A stretch of 64,000 nt of DNA from Vulcanimicrobiota bacterium (GTDB lineage: Bacteria; Vulcanimicrobiota; Vulcanimicrobiia; Vulcanimicrobiales; Vulcanimicrobiaceae), in contig DAIDGX010000008.1 of NCBI GenBank assembly GCA_027452165.1, positions 62,001 through 126,000 of the forward strand, read 5' to 3'. Every line of letters starts with the position of its first letter. Position 1 is the first letter of the stretch. Below are positions 24,794 to 33,256 of the stretch, piece after piece. The position numbers were made by a program, and so were the translations under genes. Below the pieces are notes generated by a model, which saw nothing but the letters and a program-made list of their open reading frames with translations, was not told the origin of the DNA and did not search any database.

Positions 24794-26461
24794 CTAGCTG
24801 AGCGTGAGCGGGCGATAGCGGATGCGTTTGGGGCGCGCAGCCTCTTCGCCGAGCCGCTTGATCTTGTCGGCCTCGTACTCTTGGTAGTTGCCTTCAAAGA
24901 AATGCACGCGGCTATCGCCTTCGAACGCGAGAATGTGCGTCGCGATGCGATCGAGGAACCAGCGGTCGTGCGAGATGACGAGGACGGTTCCCGCAAACTC
25001 GAGCAGCGCGTCTTCAAGCGCACGCAAGGTTTCAACGTCGAGGTCGTTTGAAGGCTCGTCGAGCAGCAGCACGTTCGCGCCGGTGAGCAAGGTTTTTGCA
25101 AGGTGCAGTCGGCCGCGTTCACCACCCGAGAGCGTACCCACGATCTTCTGTTGATCGGCGCCCCTGAAGTTAAAACGCCCGACGTATGCGCGCGAGTTCA
25201 TCTCGAACTTGCCGACCCGCATCAGATCGAGTCCGCCGCTCACGTCTTCCCAGACCGTCTTTGTGTTGTCGAGCGATTCGCGGCTCTGATCCACGAGTGC
25301 GAGCTTGACGCTCGAACCGACCGTCACCGTGCCACTATCGGGCTGCTCTTTCCCGGAGATCATGCGAAAGAGCGTCGATTTGCCGGCGCCGTTTGGACCG
25401 ATGATGCCGACGATCGCACCTGGTGGGATCGCGACGTTCACGTCGTCCATCAACAGGCGGTCGCCATAGCCTTTGCGCACGTGCGTCAGTTCGATGACCT
25501 GCTCGCCGAGCCGCTCGGCGACGGGGATGAATATCTCCTGCGTTTCGTTGCGGCGCTGATATTCGTAGCTGCTCATCTCTTCGAAACGCGCGATGCGGCT
25601 CTTGCTCTTGGATTGGCGACCCTTCGTCCCTTGGCGGACCCAATCGAGCTCGCGTTTGAGCGCTTTGCGCCGTGCGGATTCTGCGGCCTCTTCTTGCGCG
25701 AGACGCTCTTGCTTCTGATCGAGCCACGAACTGTAGTTGCCCTTCCAGGGGATCCCGCGCCCGCGGTCGAGCTCGAGGATCCATTCGGCGGCGTTGTCGA
25801 GGAAGTAACGATCGTGCGTCACGGCGACGACGGTGCCGGGAAAGCGCTGGAGAAATTGTTCGAGCCATTCGACACTCTCGGCGTCGAGGTGGTTTGTCGG
25901 CTCATCGAGCAAGAGCATATCGGGCTTCGAGAGCAGCAGGCGGCAGAGCGCCACGCGGCGTTTCTCGCCGCCGGAGAGCGGTGCGATTTTTGCATCCCAC
26001 GGCGGCAAGCGCAACGCGTCGGCCGCGATCTCCAGTTGCGCATCGAGATCGTCGCCGGCGGCGGCGATGATCGCCTCGAGGCGCGACTGCTCTTCGGCGA
26101 GTTTGTCGAAATCGGCGTCGGGGTCACCGTACTGCGCGTAGAGTTCTTCGAGGCGCTTGCGCGCGACGATCAATTCGCCCAGGCCCTCCTCGACACACTC
26201 GCGCACGGTCTTTTCGGGGTCGAGTTTGGGTTCTTGTTCCAGAAACCCGATCGTGAGGTTCGGCGCCGGCGACGCGTCGCCATCGAACTCCGTATCGACG
26301 CCCGCCATGATGCGTAGCAGCGAGGACTTTCCCGCGCCGTTGAGCCCGAGGATGCCGATCTTGGCGCCCGGGAAAAAGCTCAGCGAGATATCTTTGAGAA
26401 TTTGGCGCTTCGGCGGTACGAGCTTGCCGACGCGATACATGGAGTAAACGTACTGTGACAC
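24794..26461 (-). CDS. ettA: energy-dependent translational throttle protein EttA (ABC-F ATPase)
   Basis: 555 residues, the standard length. Two ABC domains: Walker A GLNGAGKSS, signature LSGGEKRRVAL and Walker B LLLDEPTNHLD in the first; GPNGAGKST, LSGGERGRLHLAKTL and LLLDEPSNDLD in the second, joined by a charged linker. EttA binds the ribosomal E site and gates the first elongation steps according to the ATP/ADP ratio. The GTG at 26461 is preferred because the protein then begins MSQYVYSMYRVGKLVPPK, which matches the usual EttA N-terminus. Convergent with the BNR lipoprotein gene. Confidence 0.95.
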   Translation of the reverse strand: MSQYVYSMYRVGKLVPPKRQILKDISLSFFPGAKIGILGLNGAGKSSLLRIMAGVDTEFDGDASPAPNLTIGFLEQEPKLDPEKTVRECVEEGLGELIVARKRLEELYAQYGDPDADFDKLAEEQSRLEAIIAAAGDDLDAQLEIAADALRLPPWDAKIAPLSGGEKRRVALCRLLLSKPDMLLLDEPTNHLDAESVEWLEQFLQRFPGTVVAVTHDRYFLDNAAEWILELDRGRGIPWKGNYSSWLDQKQERLAQEEAAESARRKALKRELDWVRQGTKGRQSKSKSRIARFEEMSSYEYQRRNETQEIFIPVAERLGEQVIELTHVRKGYGDRLLMDDVNVAIPPGAIVGIIGPNGAGKSTLFRMISGKEQPDSGTVTVGSSVKLALVDQSRESLDNTKTVWEDVSGGLDLMRVGKFEMNSRAYVGRFNFRGADQQKIVGTLSGGERGRLHLAKTLLTGANVLLLDEPSNDLDVETLRALEDALLEFAGTVLVISHDRWFLDRIATHILAFEGDSRVHFFEGNYQEYEADKIKRLGEEAARPKRIRYRPLTLS

Positions 26462-26504
26462 GGGATGGGCGATTCGCCGGAGAGCGGCGCGTATTCCCTC
26501 TGTA

Positions 26505-27278
26505 CTATCCGCCGATAGCGACGGGCGCGTGGCCGAAGAGCGGCGGGATGTAGTGGCCCGCGAGGAACGAGAGGGCGAAGACGATGCAGCCGAACGCGAC
26601 GATCTCGAGCCCCTTCATGACCGGATTGCGATCGGTGTTCTGCGCCGCAAAATAGCCGACCGTGAAGAGCCCGACGACGGCGAGCACGAGCGAGGTGATC
26701 GACGAGGCGATCATCGAGATCGGCAACAGGAACGCCAGGATCGGCACGAGCGATCCAACCGCGAAGGACGCGCCCATCGAGAGCGGGCCGCGCAAACTCG
26801 CGTCGTCGGCTTCGCGTGGATCGATCCCGAACTCGTCGCGCATCATCTCGTAGAGGTAGATTTCGGGATGTTGCGTGAGCCGCGTGACGATCATCTGGGC
26901 TTCGTCGGAGCTGAAGCCTTTGAGCTTGTAGTAGGCGACTTGTTCCGCAAACTCGGCTTGCGGATCGGCGGCCATCTCCTCGCTCTCCATCCGAATCGTC
27001 GCGCGGACGACCTCGCGTTCGGATTTGCCGCCGAGATACTCGCCGACGCCCATCGAGAGCGCGCCGGCCAGCAGACCGAGAAAGCCGCTGATGAATACGG
27101 CGGAGCGTTCGCCCTCGGCGACGCCCACGCCGGTAACGAGACCGAGCGTGGTGAGGATGCCGTCTTGCATGCCGAAGACGATCTCGCGAACGCTGCGTTG
27201 ACGTGCGAGCCGCCGGCGTTGCGGCGTGTCGGGGATACGCGGTACCACGCGCTTGACGGGCTGCTCGCCGGTCATCAT
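26505..27278 (-). CDS. VIT1/CCC1-family Fe2+/Mn2+ transporter
   Basis: 257 residues. The first helix region reads REIVFGMQDGILTTLGLVTGVGVAEG, the family's signature, followed by SGFLGLLAGALSMGVGEYLGGKSE. A cytosolic metal-binding helical insert (about 105-155, rich in Glu and ending YLYEMMRDEFGID) then leads to three more helices. Family members export or sequester iron or manganese. The ATG at 27278 is one base after the upstream stop; a further ATG at 27311 would overlap that gene. Function by family only. Confidence 0.88.
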   Translation of the reverse strand: MMTGEQPVKRVVPRIPDTPQRRRLARQRSVREIVFGMQDGILTTLGLVTGVGVAEGERSAVFISGFLGLLAGALSMGVGEYLGGKSEREVVRATIRMESEEMAADPQAEFAEQVAYYKLKGFSSDEAQMIVTRLTQHPEIYLYEMMRDEFGIDPREADDASLRGPLSMGASFAVGSLVPILAFLLPISMIASSITSLVLAVVGLFTVGYFAAQNTDRNPVMKGLEIVAFGCIVFALSFLAGHYIPPLFGHAPVAIGG

Positions 27279-27279
27279 C

Positions 27280-27612
27280 TTATCCGGGACCGTTGCCTCC
27301 CGCGCCGGCACACGAATAGTCGAGCGTCGTGCTGCAGACGACGAAATTGCGCCGTGTCGTACGCACGCCGACGTGGACGCGCGTGCTCACGGGAGGTACG
27401 TCGTTTGACTCGAGCGTCACCGTGTACACACCGGGACGCAATCCATCGAGCCTGTAGCGTCCGCTGCGATCGGTGGTGGCGGTCGCGCGGATGCTCCCGC
27501 GTAGATGCAGCGTTACGCGCGGCATCGGCTGACCGGTCGTACGATCGGTGACCTGCCCGAAGAGCACCGCGAGGGCGAGTGTTACGACCGTTGCGAGCTG
27601 TGCGCGACGCAT
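27280..27612 (-). CDS. small secreted protein with carboxypeptidase-regulatory/CnaB-like domain
   Basis: 110 residues. A signal peptide (about 1-20) is followed by a single seven-stranded beta domain: GQVTDRTTGQPMPRVTLHL, then ATATTDRSGRYRLDGLRPGVYTVTL, the typical core of a transthyretin-like carboxypeptidase regulatory domain. A short tail has two cysteines. Such domains act as extracellular structural modules. It lies 3 bases downstream of the S1-domain gene and 1 base before the VIT-like gene, so all three may share a transcript. Confidence 0.75.
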   Translation of the reverse strand: MRRAQLATVVTLALAVLFGQVTDRTTGQPMPRVTLHLRGSIRATATTDRSGRYRLDGLRPGVYTVTLESNDVPPVSTRVHVGVRTTRRNFVVCSTTLDYSCAGAGGNGPG

Positions 27613-27615
27613 CGC

Positions 27616-28647
27616 CTACGAGCGCTTGAGCTCGATGCCGAGCGGGGCGAAGCCGGTCGAGGATACGGCGGTCGCGTTGTGCATGGTGCTCAGGCGGATG
27701 CGACGATTGCGGTAATCCACGGTGCGCACCGAGACCTCGACGCTTTCGCCGATTTCGTACTCGTCGGGGTTGGCTTCGCGATCGGAGATGCTGCCGATAA
27801 CGCCGGGCGCGATCTCGACTTCGAGGCGCGGCATTTTGGCGACGACTTTGCCTTCGACGACGTTGCCTTGGCGCAGCAGATCGCCGTGATCCCGCCACGG
27901 GTCGGCAAGCGCAGCCTTACGCGAGGCCGAGATCTTCTTGCCACCTTGATCGATGCGCATGATCTTTACCGGGAATGCGTCGCCGACCGCAACCACGTCG
28001 GTGGGTTTCTCAACGCGCTCGAAGGCGAGTTCACCGATCGGCACGAGCGCATCGACGCCGCCGAGATCGACAAACGCGCCGAAGTCGGCGATGCGAACGA
28101 CCGTTGCGTCGCGCTCTTCGCCCACGTGCAATGACTGCAACAGCGCCGTGCGCGCCGAGCGCCGCTCTTCTTCGAGTGCGCGCCGATGCGAGACCACGAC
28201 GCGCTTGCGCTTCTCATCGACCTCGATGACCTTCAGCGGAACCGTCTGTCCCACGAGCGTCGCGAGCGGCGTCCCTTTGGGAACGCGTGCTTGCGATGCG
28301 GGAAGAAACGCGCGATAGCCCTCGACGTCGGCGAGCAGCCCGCCCTTAATCTCGGATTTGACGCGTCCGTGGACGGTCGCCGAGCTCTCTTTTGCGCCGG
28401 CGATGCGCTGCCACGTCTCCGCGGCGCGCTTACGGCCCTCGTCGGCCGCCTTGCGTGCGGCCAGCTGCTCCGGCGTGGGCTCCGGTGCCGGGGCTTTCAC
28501 CGCCGGTTCGGGGGTGACCGCCGCCGGCTCATGAACCGGCATGGCAACCGGCTGCGTCTCCGGTTCGGGGGCGACTTCGGGGGAAACCACGGTCATGTCG
28601 AGCGCGGCGGGCGTCTCGAGGGCGGGGTGCAGCTCTTCGGTGTTCAT
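27616..28647 (-). CDS. S1-domain RNA-binding protein (RpsA-like, three S1 repeats)
   Basis: 343 residues from the ATG at 28647. A low-complexity Pro/Glu/Ala tail (1-60) precedes three S1 repeats at about 88-156, 173-245 and 259-328. The middle repeat is the best preserved (VVRIADFGAFVDLGGVDALVPIGEL). Ribosomal protein S1 normally has four to six repeats, so this may be a shortened S1 or an accessory RNA-binding protein. An attenuator-like terminator ends 11 bases before the start codon, which suggests regulated read-through. Confidence 0.85.
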   Translation of the reverse strand: MNTEELHPALETPAALDMTVVSPEVAPEPETQPVAMPVHEPAAVTPEPAVKAPAPEPTPEQLAARKAADEGRKRAAETWQRIAGAKESSATVHGRVKSEIKGGLLADVEGYRAFLPASQARVPKGTPLATLVGQTVPLKVIEVDEKRKRVVVSHRRALEEERRSARTALLQSLHVGEERDATVVRIADFGAFVDLGGVDALVPIGELAFERVEKPTDVVAVGDAFPVKIMRIDQGGKKISASRKAALADPWRDHGDLLRQGNVVEGKVVAKMPRLEVEIAPGVIGSISDREANPDEYEIGESVEVSVRTVDYRNRRIRLSTMHNATAVSSTGFAPLGIELKRS

Positions 28648-28658
28648 GGCGCTCTCGC

Positions 28659-28690
28659 AAAAAAGGAAACCCCGCACGCACGAGATTTCC
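28659..28690 (-). terminator. intrinsic terminator just before the S1-domain gene
   Basis: On the minus strand GGAAATCTCG (28690-28681) pairs with CGGGGTTTCC (28674-28665), with some G-U pairs, around a 6-base loop. A run of six T (28664-28659) follows at once. It is a complete intrinsic terminator whose T run ends 11 bases before the S1-domain ATG. It may terminate the upstream barrel gene, act as an attenuator, or both. Confidence 0.75.
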
Positions 28691-28788
28691 CGAAGGAATG
28701 GTGACATTCAGGGGTACCACGCGAACCGCGTCCGCTCCTGGGCCCCTTGGCCTATCGAGAGGCTTTCGTCCCCGCGCAGGGCGGACGC
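28691..28788 (-). promoter_or_regulatory. candidate structured leader RNA upstream of the S1-domain gene
   Basis: Between the barrel gene's stop and the terminator the minus strand can form a domain closed by GCGTCCGC (28788-28781) with GCGGACGC (28735-28728), enclosing CCTG/CAGG and a GCCT-AGGC hairpin. A second hairpin, ACGCG-GTT-CGCGT (28731-28719), uses part of the same 3' strand and so excludes the first. A third, GAATG-TCAC-CATTC (28709-28696), comes just before the terminator. It matches no riboswitch class I recognise. Regulation is inferred from the layout. Confidence 0.4.
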
Positions 28789-29619
28789 CTAGTGGAGCGT
28801 CGCCCCGAATCCGAGGTAATGCGGCTTGCTGTTATCCGATTGATTGAAGGCGCTCCCGATCTCGACGTTGAGCAGCAGACGGTGTGAGACCGCATGAGCG
28901 AAGGCGATGGTGACGCTCGATTGGGCGCTTGCGCCGATCGACGACGCGGATTGCAGGGCGTATTCACCCGTCAGGAAGTTGTCGTGAGGCAGCGTGTGCG
29001 TCGCCGAGAGGGCCACGAGCGGCGTGCTCCGGTGTCCCGACTCGTCGTTGCTCGCGTAGTTGAGCAGGCCCGCCATCGCGGTGTACTGCATCGCATCCGC
29101 GCCGCTCCAATTGGCGGAGAGGTGGACGTCCGAGAGCGGAATCAGATCGGTGTTTGCAAGCGCGCTCATCGGCGGGTGCGACTCGGCCGTCAGGCTCACG
29201 GCCGCATCGCCGAGATCGGCCACGTGCAGTTTTAGCCCGAGGCCCGGATGCGTCATCGTGTACACGCCGGCGCCGCGGAGCCCCGATTTCGCGATCTCCG
29301 ACGGCGCGTCGTAGAAGGCCTCGAGATGGGCGAGTACGCCGTAGCGGACGCGCACCTCCGGATATGCGGCGAGCGCCGTGCCGCCGGCCTTCGACGCGTT
29401 CTGATAGTACATCGTCTCGACGATCGTGCGGTGCAGCCCTGCGGTGCACGGCGACAAGCGTGCGTGCGTGCGGTTTGACGCGAGCGTCGCTCGATGGCAG
29501 GGCGTCGTATGAATCGTCTGCTGCGCGAGGACCGGAGCGCAGGCAGCGGCGGCGCAGGCGAGGCCGAGGGTGATGGTGCGAAGGGCGGACGTTGGGCGCA
29601 TAACGATGAGTTTAATCAT
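28789..29619 (-). CDS. outer-membrane beta-barrel-like protein (transporter-like)
   Basis: 276 residues. A signal peptide (about 1-35, ending PVLAQQ) is followed by alternating-hydrophobicity strands that look like a barrel: VRVRYGVLAHLEAFYDAP, GLGLKLHVADLG, VHLSANWSG and RLLLNVEIGSAFN. It resembles the 'phenol-degradation meta-pathway' type outer-membrane proteins, but no ligand can be named. Two cysteines (near residues 46 and 61) may form a disulfide. GGGGA precedes the ATG at 29619. The open frame extends much further upstream without conserved sequence. Confidence 0.65.
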   Translation of the reverse strand: MIKLIVMRPTSALRTITLGLACAAAACAPVLAQQTIHTTPCHRATLASNRTHARLSPCTAGLHRTIVETMYYQNASKAGGTALAAYPEVRVRYGVLAHLEAFYDAPSEIAKSGLRGAGVYTMTHPGLGLKLHVADLGDAAVSLTAESHPPMSALANTDLIPLSDVHLSANWSGADAMQYTAMAGLLNYASNDESGHRSTPLVALSATHTLPHDNFLTGEYALQSASSIGASAQSSVTIAFAHAVSHRLLLNVEIGSAFNQSDNSKPHYLGFGATLH

Positions 29620-29712
29620 GATTTCCCCGCTCGCGTCAAGCTGCGAGGTCGTTTCGAAACCTACCGCGGCACCCGGGGTTTCAAGCTCGATATGGAGAGC
29701 AGTCAGAACACC

Positions 29713-30720
29713 ATGCGGGCCGTTTGCGTGCCGGCGGCCGACCGTCCGGAGCTCGTGATCGAGACGCTGGCAAAACCGGCGGTGCGGCCGGGCAGCGTGC
29801 GCGTTCGCGTCGGGGCGTGCGGTATCTGCCACAGTGACGCGCTGACCGTCCATAACGTCTTCCCCGGCATCACCTTTCCCCGGGCGCCGGGCCACGAGAT
29901 CGCCGGGACGATCGACGCGGTGGGCGAGGGGGTTACCGGATTCGCGGTGGGCGATCGCGTCGGCGTGGGCTGGCATGGCGGGCACTGCGGCCGGTGCGAT
30001 CGTTGCCGTCGCGGAGATTTCATCACCTGCCGCGCCTTACAAGTGCCGGGCATGGCCTACGACGGCGGTTACGCCGAGTACGTGGTCGTTCCGGCGAACG
30101 CGCTTGCGCGCATTCCAAGCGAACTGCGCGACGAAGAGGCGGCACCGCTCCTGTGCGCGGGCGTTACGACCTATAATGCGCTTCGCCACAGTCCGGCGCG
30201 CGCGGGTGACCTGGTGGCGGTCCTCGGCATCGGCGGCCTCGGTCACCTCGCGGTGCAATTCGCGGCGAAGATGGGCTTCGAGACCGTCGCGATTGCGCGT
30301 GGTGCGCAGAAGGCGAGCTTCGCCCGGGAACTCGGCGCGCATCATTATGTGGACAGCCGGGCCGTGGATGTCGGAGAGGAACTGCAGCGTCTGGGTGGGG
30401 CGGCGGTCGTACTCTCGACGGTGACGGCGGCCGACGCGATGCAGCCCGCGTTGCAGGGGCTCGGGATCGATGGCCAACTGCTCGTCGTCGGGGCGGCGAT
30501 GGAGCCGCTTGCGGTGCCGACCGCACCCATGATCGGCGGTCGTCACTCGATCAAAGCGTGGCCGTCGGGAACGTGCGTCGATTCCGAAGAGACGATGGCG
30601 TTTGCCGTGCGACACGGTGTCCGCGCCATGATCGAAACGATGCCGTTCGATCGCGCGCCGGACGCCTACGCGCGCATGATGCGCGGCGACGCGCGCTTTC
30701 GTATGGTGTTGACCGCGTAG
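29713..30720 (+). CDS. zinc-dependent alcohol dehydrogenase (MDR superfamily)
   Basis: 335 residues from ATG 29713. Catalytic zinc ligands are in GACGICHSD and the GHE segment (APGHEIAG); structural zinc cysteines are in GHCGRCDRCRRGDFITC; the NAD(P)-binding loop is VLGIGGLGHLAVQFA. It is an oxidoreductase of the AdhP/YahK-like group acting on alcohols or aldehydes. An in-frame ATG seven codons upstream (29692) is possible. The next gene, an SDR, starts immediately after the stop (no gap), so the two redox enzymes are probably co-transcribed. Confidence 0.9.
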   Translation: MRAVCVPAADRPELVIETLAKPAVRPGSVRVRVGACGICHSDALTVHNVFPGITFPRAPGHEIAGTIDAVGEGVTGFAVGDRVGVGWHGGHCGRCDRCRRGDFITCRALQVPGMAYDGGYAEYVVVPANALARIPSELRDEEAAPLLCAGVTTYNALRHSPARAGDLVAVLGIGGLGHLAVQFAAKMGFETVAIARGAQKASFARELGAHHYVDSRAVDVGEELQRLGGAAVVLSTVTAADAMQPALQGLGIDGQLLVVGAAMEPLAVPTAPMIGGRHSIKAWPSGTCVDSEETMAFAVRHGVRAMIETMPFDRAPDAYARMMRGDARFRMVLTA

Positions 30721-31482
30721 ATGCGAGCATCGAGCGGTTTGGAGGGGCGCGTTGTTCTCGTGACCGGCGGCACGCGTGGAATCGGGGAAGCGATCGTGCG
30801 CGAAGTGCATGCGCGTGGCGCGCGCGTATGTTTTACCTACGCGACGGCCGATGACCGCGCCCACGCGCTGTACGGTGAACTCGGCGAGCGAGCGTTCGCG
30901 TTGCGCGCAGATCTTGCCGAACATGCGACGCTTCCCGCGGTCGTCGAAGGCTGCATCGGGCGCTTTGGACGCATCGACGTGTTGGTGAACAACGCCGCGA
31001 TCTTTGAAGAGAATCCGTTTTTCGGCACCACCTACGACGCGTGGCGCGCCGGGTGGGAACGCACCTTTGCGGTCAACGTCTTCGGGACCGCCGATCTCAC
31101 GTGGCTCGTCTTGCAGCACATGCGCGAGCGCGGCGGGGGGACGGTGGTGAACGTCACGTCGCGCGCGGGGCATCGCGGCGAGCTCACCTTTGCCGCTTAC
31201 GGCGCAAGCAAAGCGGCACTTGCGAACCTGACGAAGTCGATCGCCCGCTCGTGCGCGGCCGATGGCATCGTGGCGATCGCCGTGGCACCGGGGTTCATCG
31301 AGACCGAGATGGCCGCGCAGGAGCTCGAGCGCCGCCGCGGCGAGATCGAGGGCGAGATTCCCGGCCGGCGGGTCGGGACGCCGGCGGAGGTGGCCCGTAT
31401 CGTCGCGTTCTTCGCGGGCGGCGAGGGCGACTACGCAAACGGGGCCACGATCGACGTCAACGGGGGCAGCTACGTGCGCTGA
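30721..31482 (+). CDS. short-chain dehydrogenase/reductase (FabG-like)
   Basis: 253 residues, classical SDR length. The cofactor loop is TGGTRGIGEAI, the NNA motif is VLVNNAAIF, and the active site is made of the Ser in VNVTSRAG and Y-x-x-x-K in AAYGASKAAL. The C-terminal part (VAPGFIETEMA, then IDVNGGSYVR) is like 3-oxoacyl-ACP reductases. The substrate is not known. It directly abuts the alcohol dehydrogenase gene. Confidence 0.9.
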   Translation: MRASSGLEGRVVLVTGGTRGIGEAIVREVHARGARVCFTYATADDRAHALYGELGERAFALRADLAEHATLPAVVEGCIGRFGRIDVLVNNAAIFEENPFFGTTYDAWRAGWERTFAVNVFGTADLTWLVLQHMRERGGGTVVNVTSRAGHRGELTFAAYGASKAALANLTKSIARSCAADGIVAIAVAPGFIETEMAAQELERRRGEIEGEIPGRRVGTPAEVARIVAFFAGGEGDYANGATIDVNGGSYVR

Positions 31483-31566
31483 CGGCCCGCACGCTCGCGA
31501 CCGGCTGCCAGCTAGATGCGTTTTGCCGACTAGGCAGCTCCTTCAAACTTGTTCAGAATCGGTTAA

Positions 31567-31593
31567 GCGGCCACTCCCCCGTGGAGAGGCCGC
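31567..31593 (+). terminator. GC-rich hairpin in the gap after the SDR gene
   Basis: GCGGCC (31567-31572) pairs with GGCCGC (31588-31593), with TCC/GGA pairing inside around CCCGT. It lies 85 bases after the SDR stop and 36 before the next start. There is no T run. It could end the ADH-SDR transcript or sit in the leader of the next gene. Confidence 0.35.
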
Positions 31594-31628
31594 GCTTGCT
31601 GCATTAGAGTCTGGAGGATCTTTCGCTC

Positions 31629-33143
31629 TTGAAATCACTCCGTTCATCGACCCGCGCGCTCGTCGCGTTGACGGCAGCCGCATCGATCTTCGCCGGTTGC
31701 GGCGGCGGATCGCACGGCGCATCGGTCGTTCCGGCCGGCCCGACCAACACGGCGCAAAAGCCGGCGGCCCAGGGACACCGCATTTTTTTCTATAGCAAAC
31801 CGTATGTCGAAGCGCATCCGCAGCTTCCCCACAGCGGTCCCCATGCACAGGTGAATCGCGTGGCCGCGATGGCGACGAACAACCTCGTGTACAACGGCGG
31901 CCCGATTCAGAAGACGCCGAAAATCTACTTGATTTTCTGGGGATGGACCGGCGCCAACGACACCAACGCCGATCCCGACGGCATGGCGACGTATCTCGTG
32001 AATTACGTGACCGCGCTTGGCGGGAGCAACCTCGCCGACGTTGCGACGCAGTACACCGGTACGGGCCAAGGCAACATCACGAACCCGAGCAATCAGCTCG
32101 GCGGCGTGTGGTACGACTCGTCGACCCCGCCCTCGAACTACGCGGATTCGGACATTCAGGCCGAAGCCGCGAAGGCGGTTTCGCACTTTGGCTACAGCGC
32201 CGATGCAAACTACTTCGTCGTGACGCCGACCGGCTACACGACGAGTGGCTTCGGCTCGCAGTGGTGCGCGTACCACAACACGTTTAGCGGATCGGGCGGC
32301 CCGGTCGCCTACACCGACTTCCCGTATGTGCCGGATGCCGGCTCGGGCTGCGGCCAGGGAAGCGTGAACTCGCCCGGCACCCTCGATGGCGCGTCGATCG
32401 TCGGCGGCCACGAGATCACCGAGACCATCACCGATCCGGGAGCTGGCAACGGTTGGATCGATTCGAGCGGTTCGGAGATCGGCGATAAGTGCGCCTGGAC
32501 GAACGACCAGAACGTGACGATGAGCGGTGGTGCGGTGTTCCCGAACCAGCCGGAGTGGAGCAACGCGATCTCTGGATGCGCCTTCAGCTACGGCTCGGCT
32601 CCGACGCCGACCCCGGTCCCGACCGCGACGCCGGTTCCGACGCCGGTTCCGACCGCGACGCCGACCGTCGGCCCGACGCCGACCCCGACGCCGAGCTCGA
32701 ACTGCAAGGGCCAGCTTCTGGTCAACCCTGGCTTCGAAAGCGGTCAGACGGGCTGGAGCAGCACCTCGGGCGTCATCAACACCGACGGCGCCTACTCGTA
32801 CCAGGGCGTTGGCTACGCGTGGCTTGACGGCTACGGCTATGCCCACACCGATACGCTGAGCCAGTCGGCGACGATCCCGGCCGGTTGCACCGCGACGCTC
32901 ACCTACTGGCTGAGCATCGAGACGCAGAAGACCGGAAACACGGCGCTCGACCACCTCGTCCTGACGGTCAACGGAAACAAGGTGCAGTCGTTCTCGAACG
33001 TCGACGCCGGACCGTACACCCTTGAGACGGTGAACCTCTCGGCCTACGCCGGCAAGAAGGTGACCATCCTCTGGACGGGCACCGAAGACAACGGCCTTGA
33101 AACCTCGTTCTTCATCGACAGCACGGGTCTGACGCTGAAGTAA
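31629..33143 (+). CDS. EXORDIUM/phosphate-induced-like secreted lipoprotein with carbohydrate-binding-like C-terminus
   Basis: 504 residues, TTG start with GGAGGATC upstream. The lipobox SIFAGC is followed by a domain (about 75-325) with KIYLIFWGW near its start, the HEITET motif (H261, E262, E265) and then DPGAGNGWIDSSGSEIGDKCAW. This 'HE…DP…GW-D…EIGD-C' set is shared with EXORDIUM/phosphate-induced-like proteins and may be a metal site, though it is not HExxH. A Thr-Pro linker (325-355) leads to a C-terminal beta-sandwich of about 150 residues (LLVNPGFESGQTGW), like carbohydrate-binding modules. It is probably displayed on the cell surface. Confidence 0.75.
   Translation: MKSLRSSTRALVALTAAASIFAGCGGGSHGASVVPAGPTNTAQKPAAQGHRIFFYSKPYVEAHPQLPHSGPHAQVNRVAAMATNNLVYNGGPIQKTPKIYLIFWGWTGANDTNADPDGMATYLVNYVTALGGSNLADVATQYTGTGQGNITNPSNQLGGVWYDSSTPPSNYADSDIQAEAAKAVSHFGYSADANYFVVTPTGYTTSGFGSQWCAYHNTFSGSGGPVAYTDFPYVPDAGSGCGQGSVNSPGTLDGASIVGGHEITETITDPGAGNGWIDSSGSEIGDKCAWTNDQNVTMSGGAVFPNQPEWSNAISGCAFSYGSAPTPTPVPTATPVPTPVPTATPTVGPTPTPTPSSNCKGQLLVNPGFESGQTGWSSTSGVINTDGAYSYQGVGYAWLDGYGYAHTDTLSQSATIPAGCTATLTYWLSIETQKTGNTALDHLVLTVNGNKVQSFSNVDAGPYTLETVNLSAYAGKKVTILWTGTEDNGLETSFFIDSTGLTLK
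32601..32693 (+). repeat. Pro-Thr linker repeat inside the EXORDIUM-like gene
   Basis: Near-repeats of CCGACGCCGACC and CCGACCGCGACG encode a run of P-T, P-V-P-T-A-T units. It is an interdomain linker of the kind found in secreted glycoside-binding proteins. Such tracts can change length by slippage. Confidence 0.8.
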
Positions 33144-33173
33144 CGCGCAGTACGGGAATTCACTTCCCAAACG

Positions 33174-33206
33174 ATGGGGACTCGCCGCGGCGCGGCGGGT
33201 CCCCAT
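33174..33206 (+). terminator. hairpin after the EXORDIUM-like gene
   Basis: ATGGGGAC (33174-33181) pairs with GTCCCCAT (33199-33206) and, after one mismatch, CGCCG pairs with CGGCG. It lies 31 bases after the stop. It is very stable but has no T run. Confidence 0.6.
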
Positions 33207-33256
33207 TCGCGTTGTATGCGGGCGGGCGGCCCGGTCCATGCGGCGAATGCCGCGCC

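Noticed and set aside
28696-28788. A T-box riboswitch upstream of the S1-domain gene, suggested by TGGTACC and a nearby terminator.
   Set aside because: There is no room for a stem I and specifier loop after the preceding stop, and the wider T-box consensus (AGGGTGGTACCGCG) is not present. Kept only as a candidate unknown leader.
32601-32693. Short tandem repeats that could look like a CRISPR or satellite array.
   Set aside because: They are in frame inside the lipoprotein gene and encode a Pro-Thr linker, with no spacers or constant repeat length.
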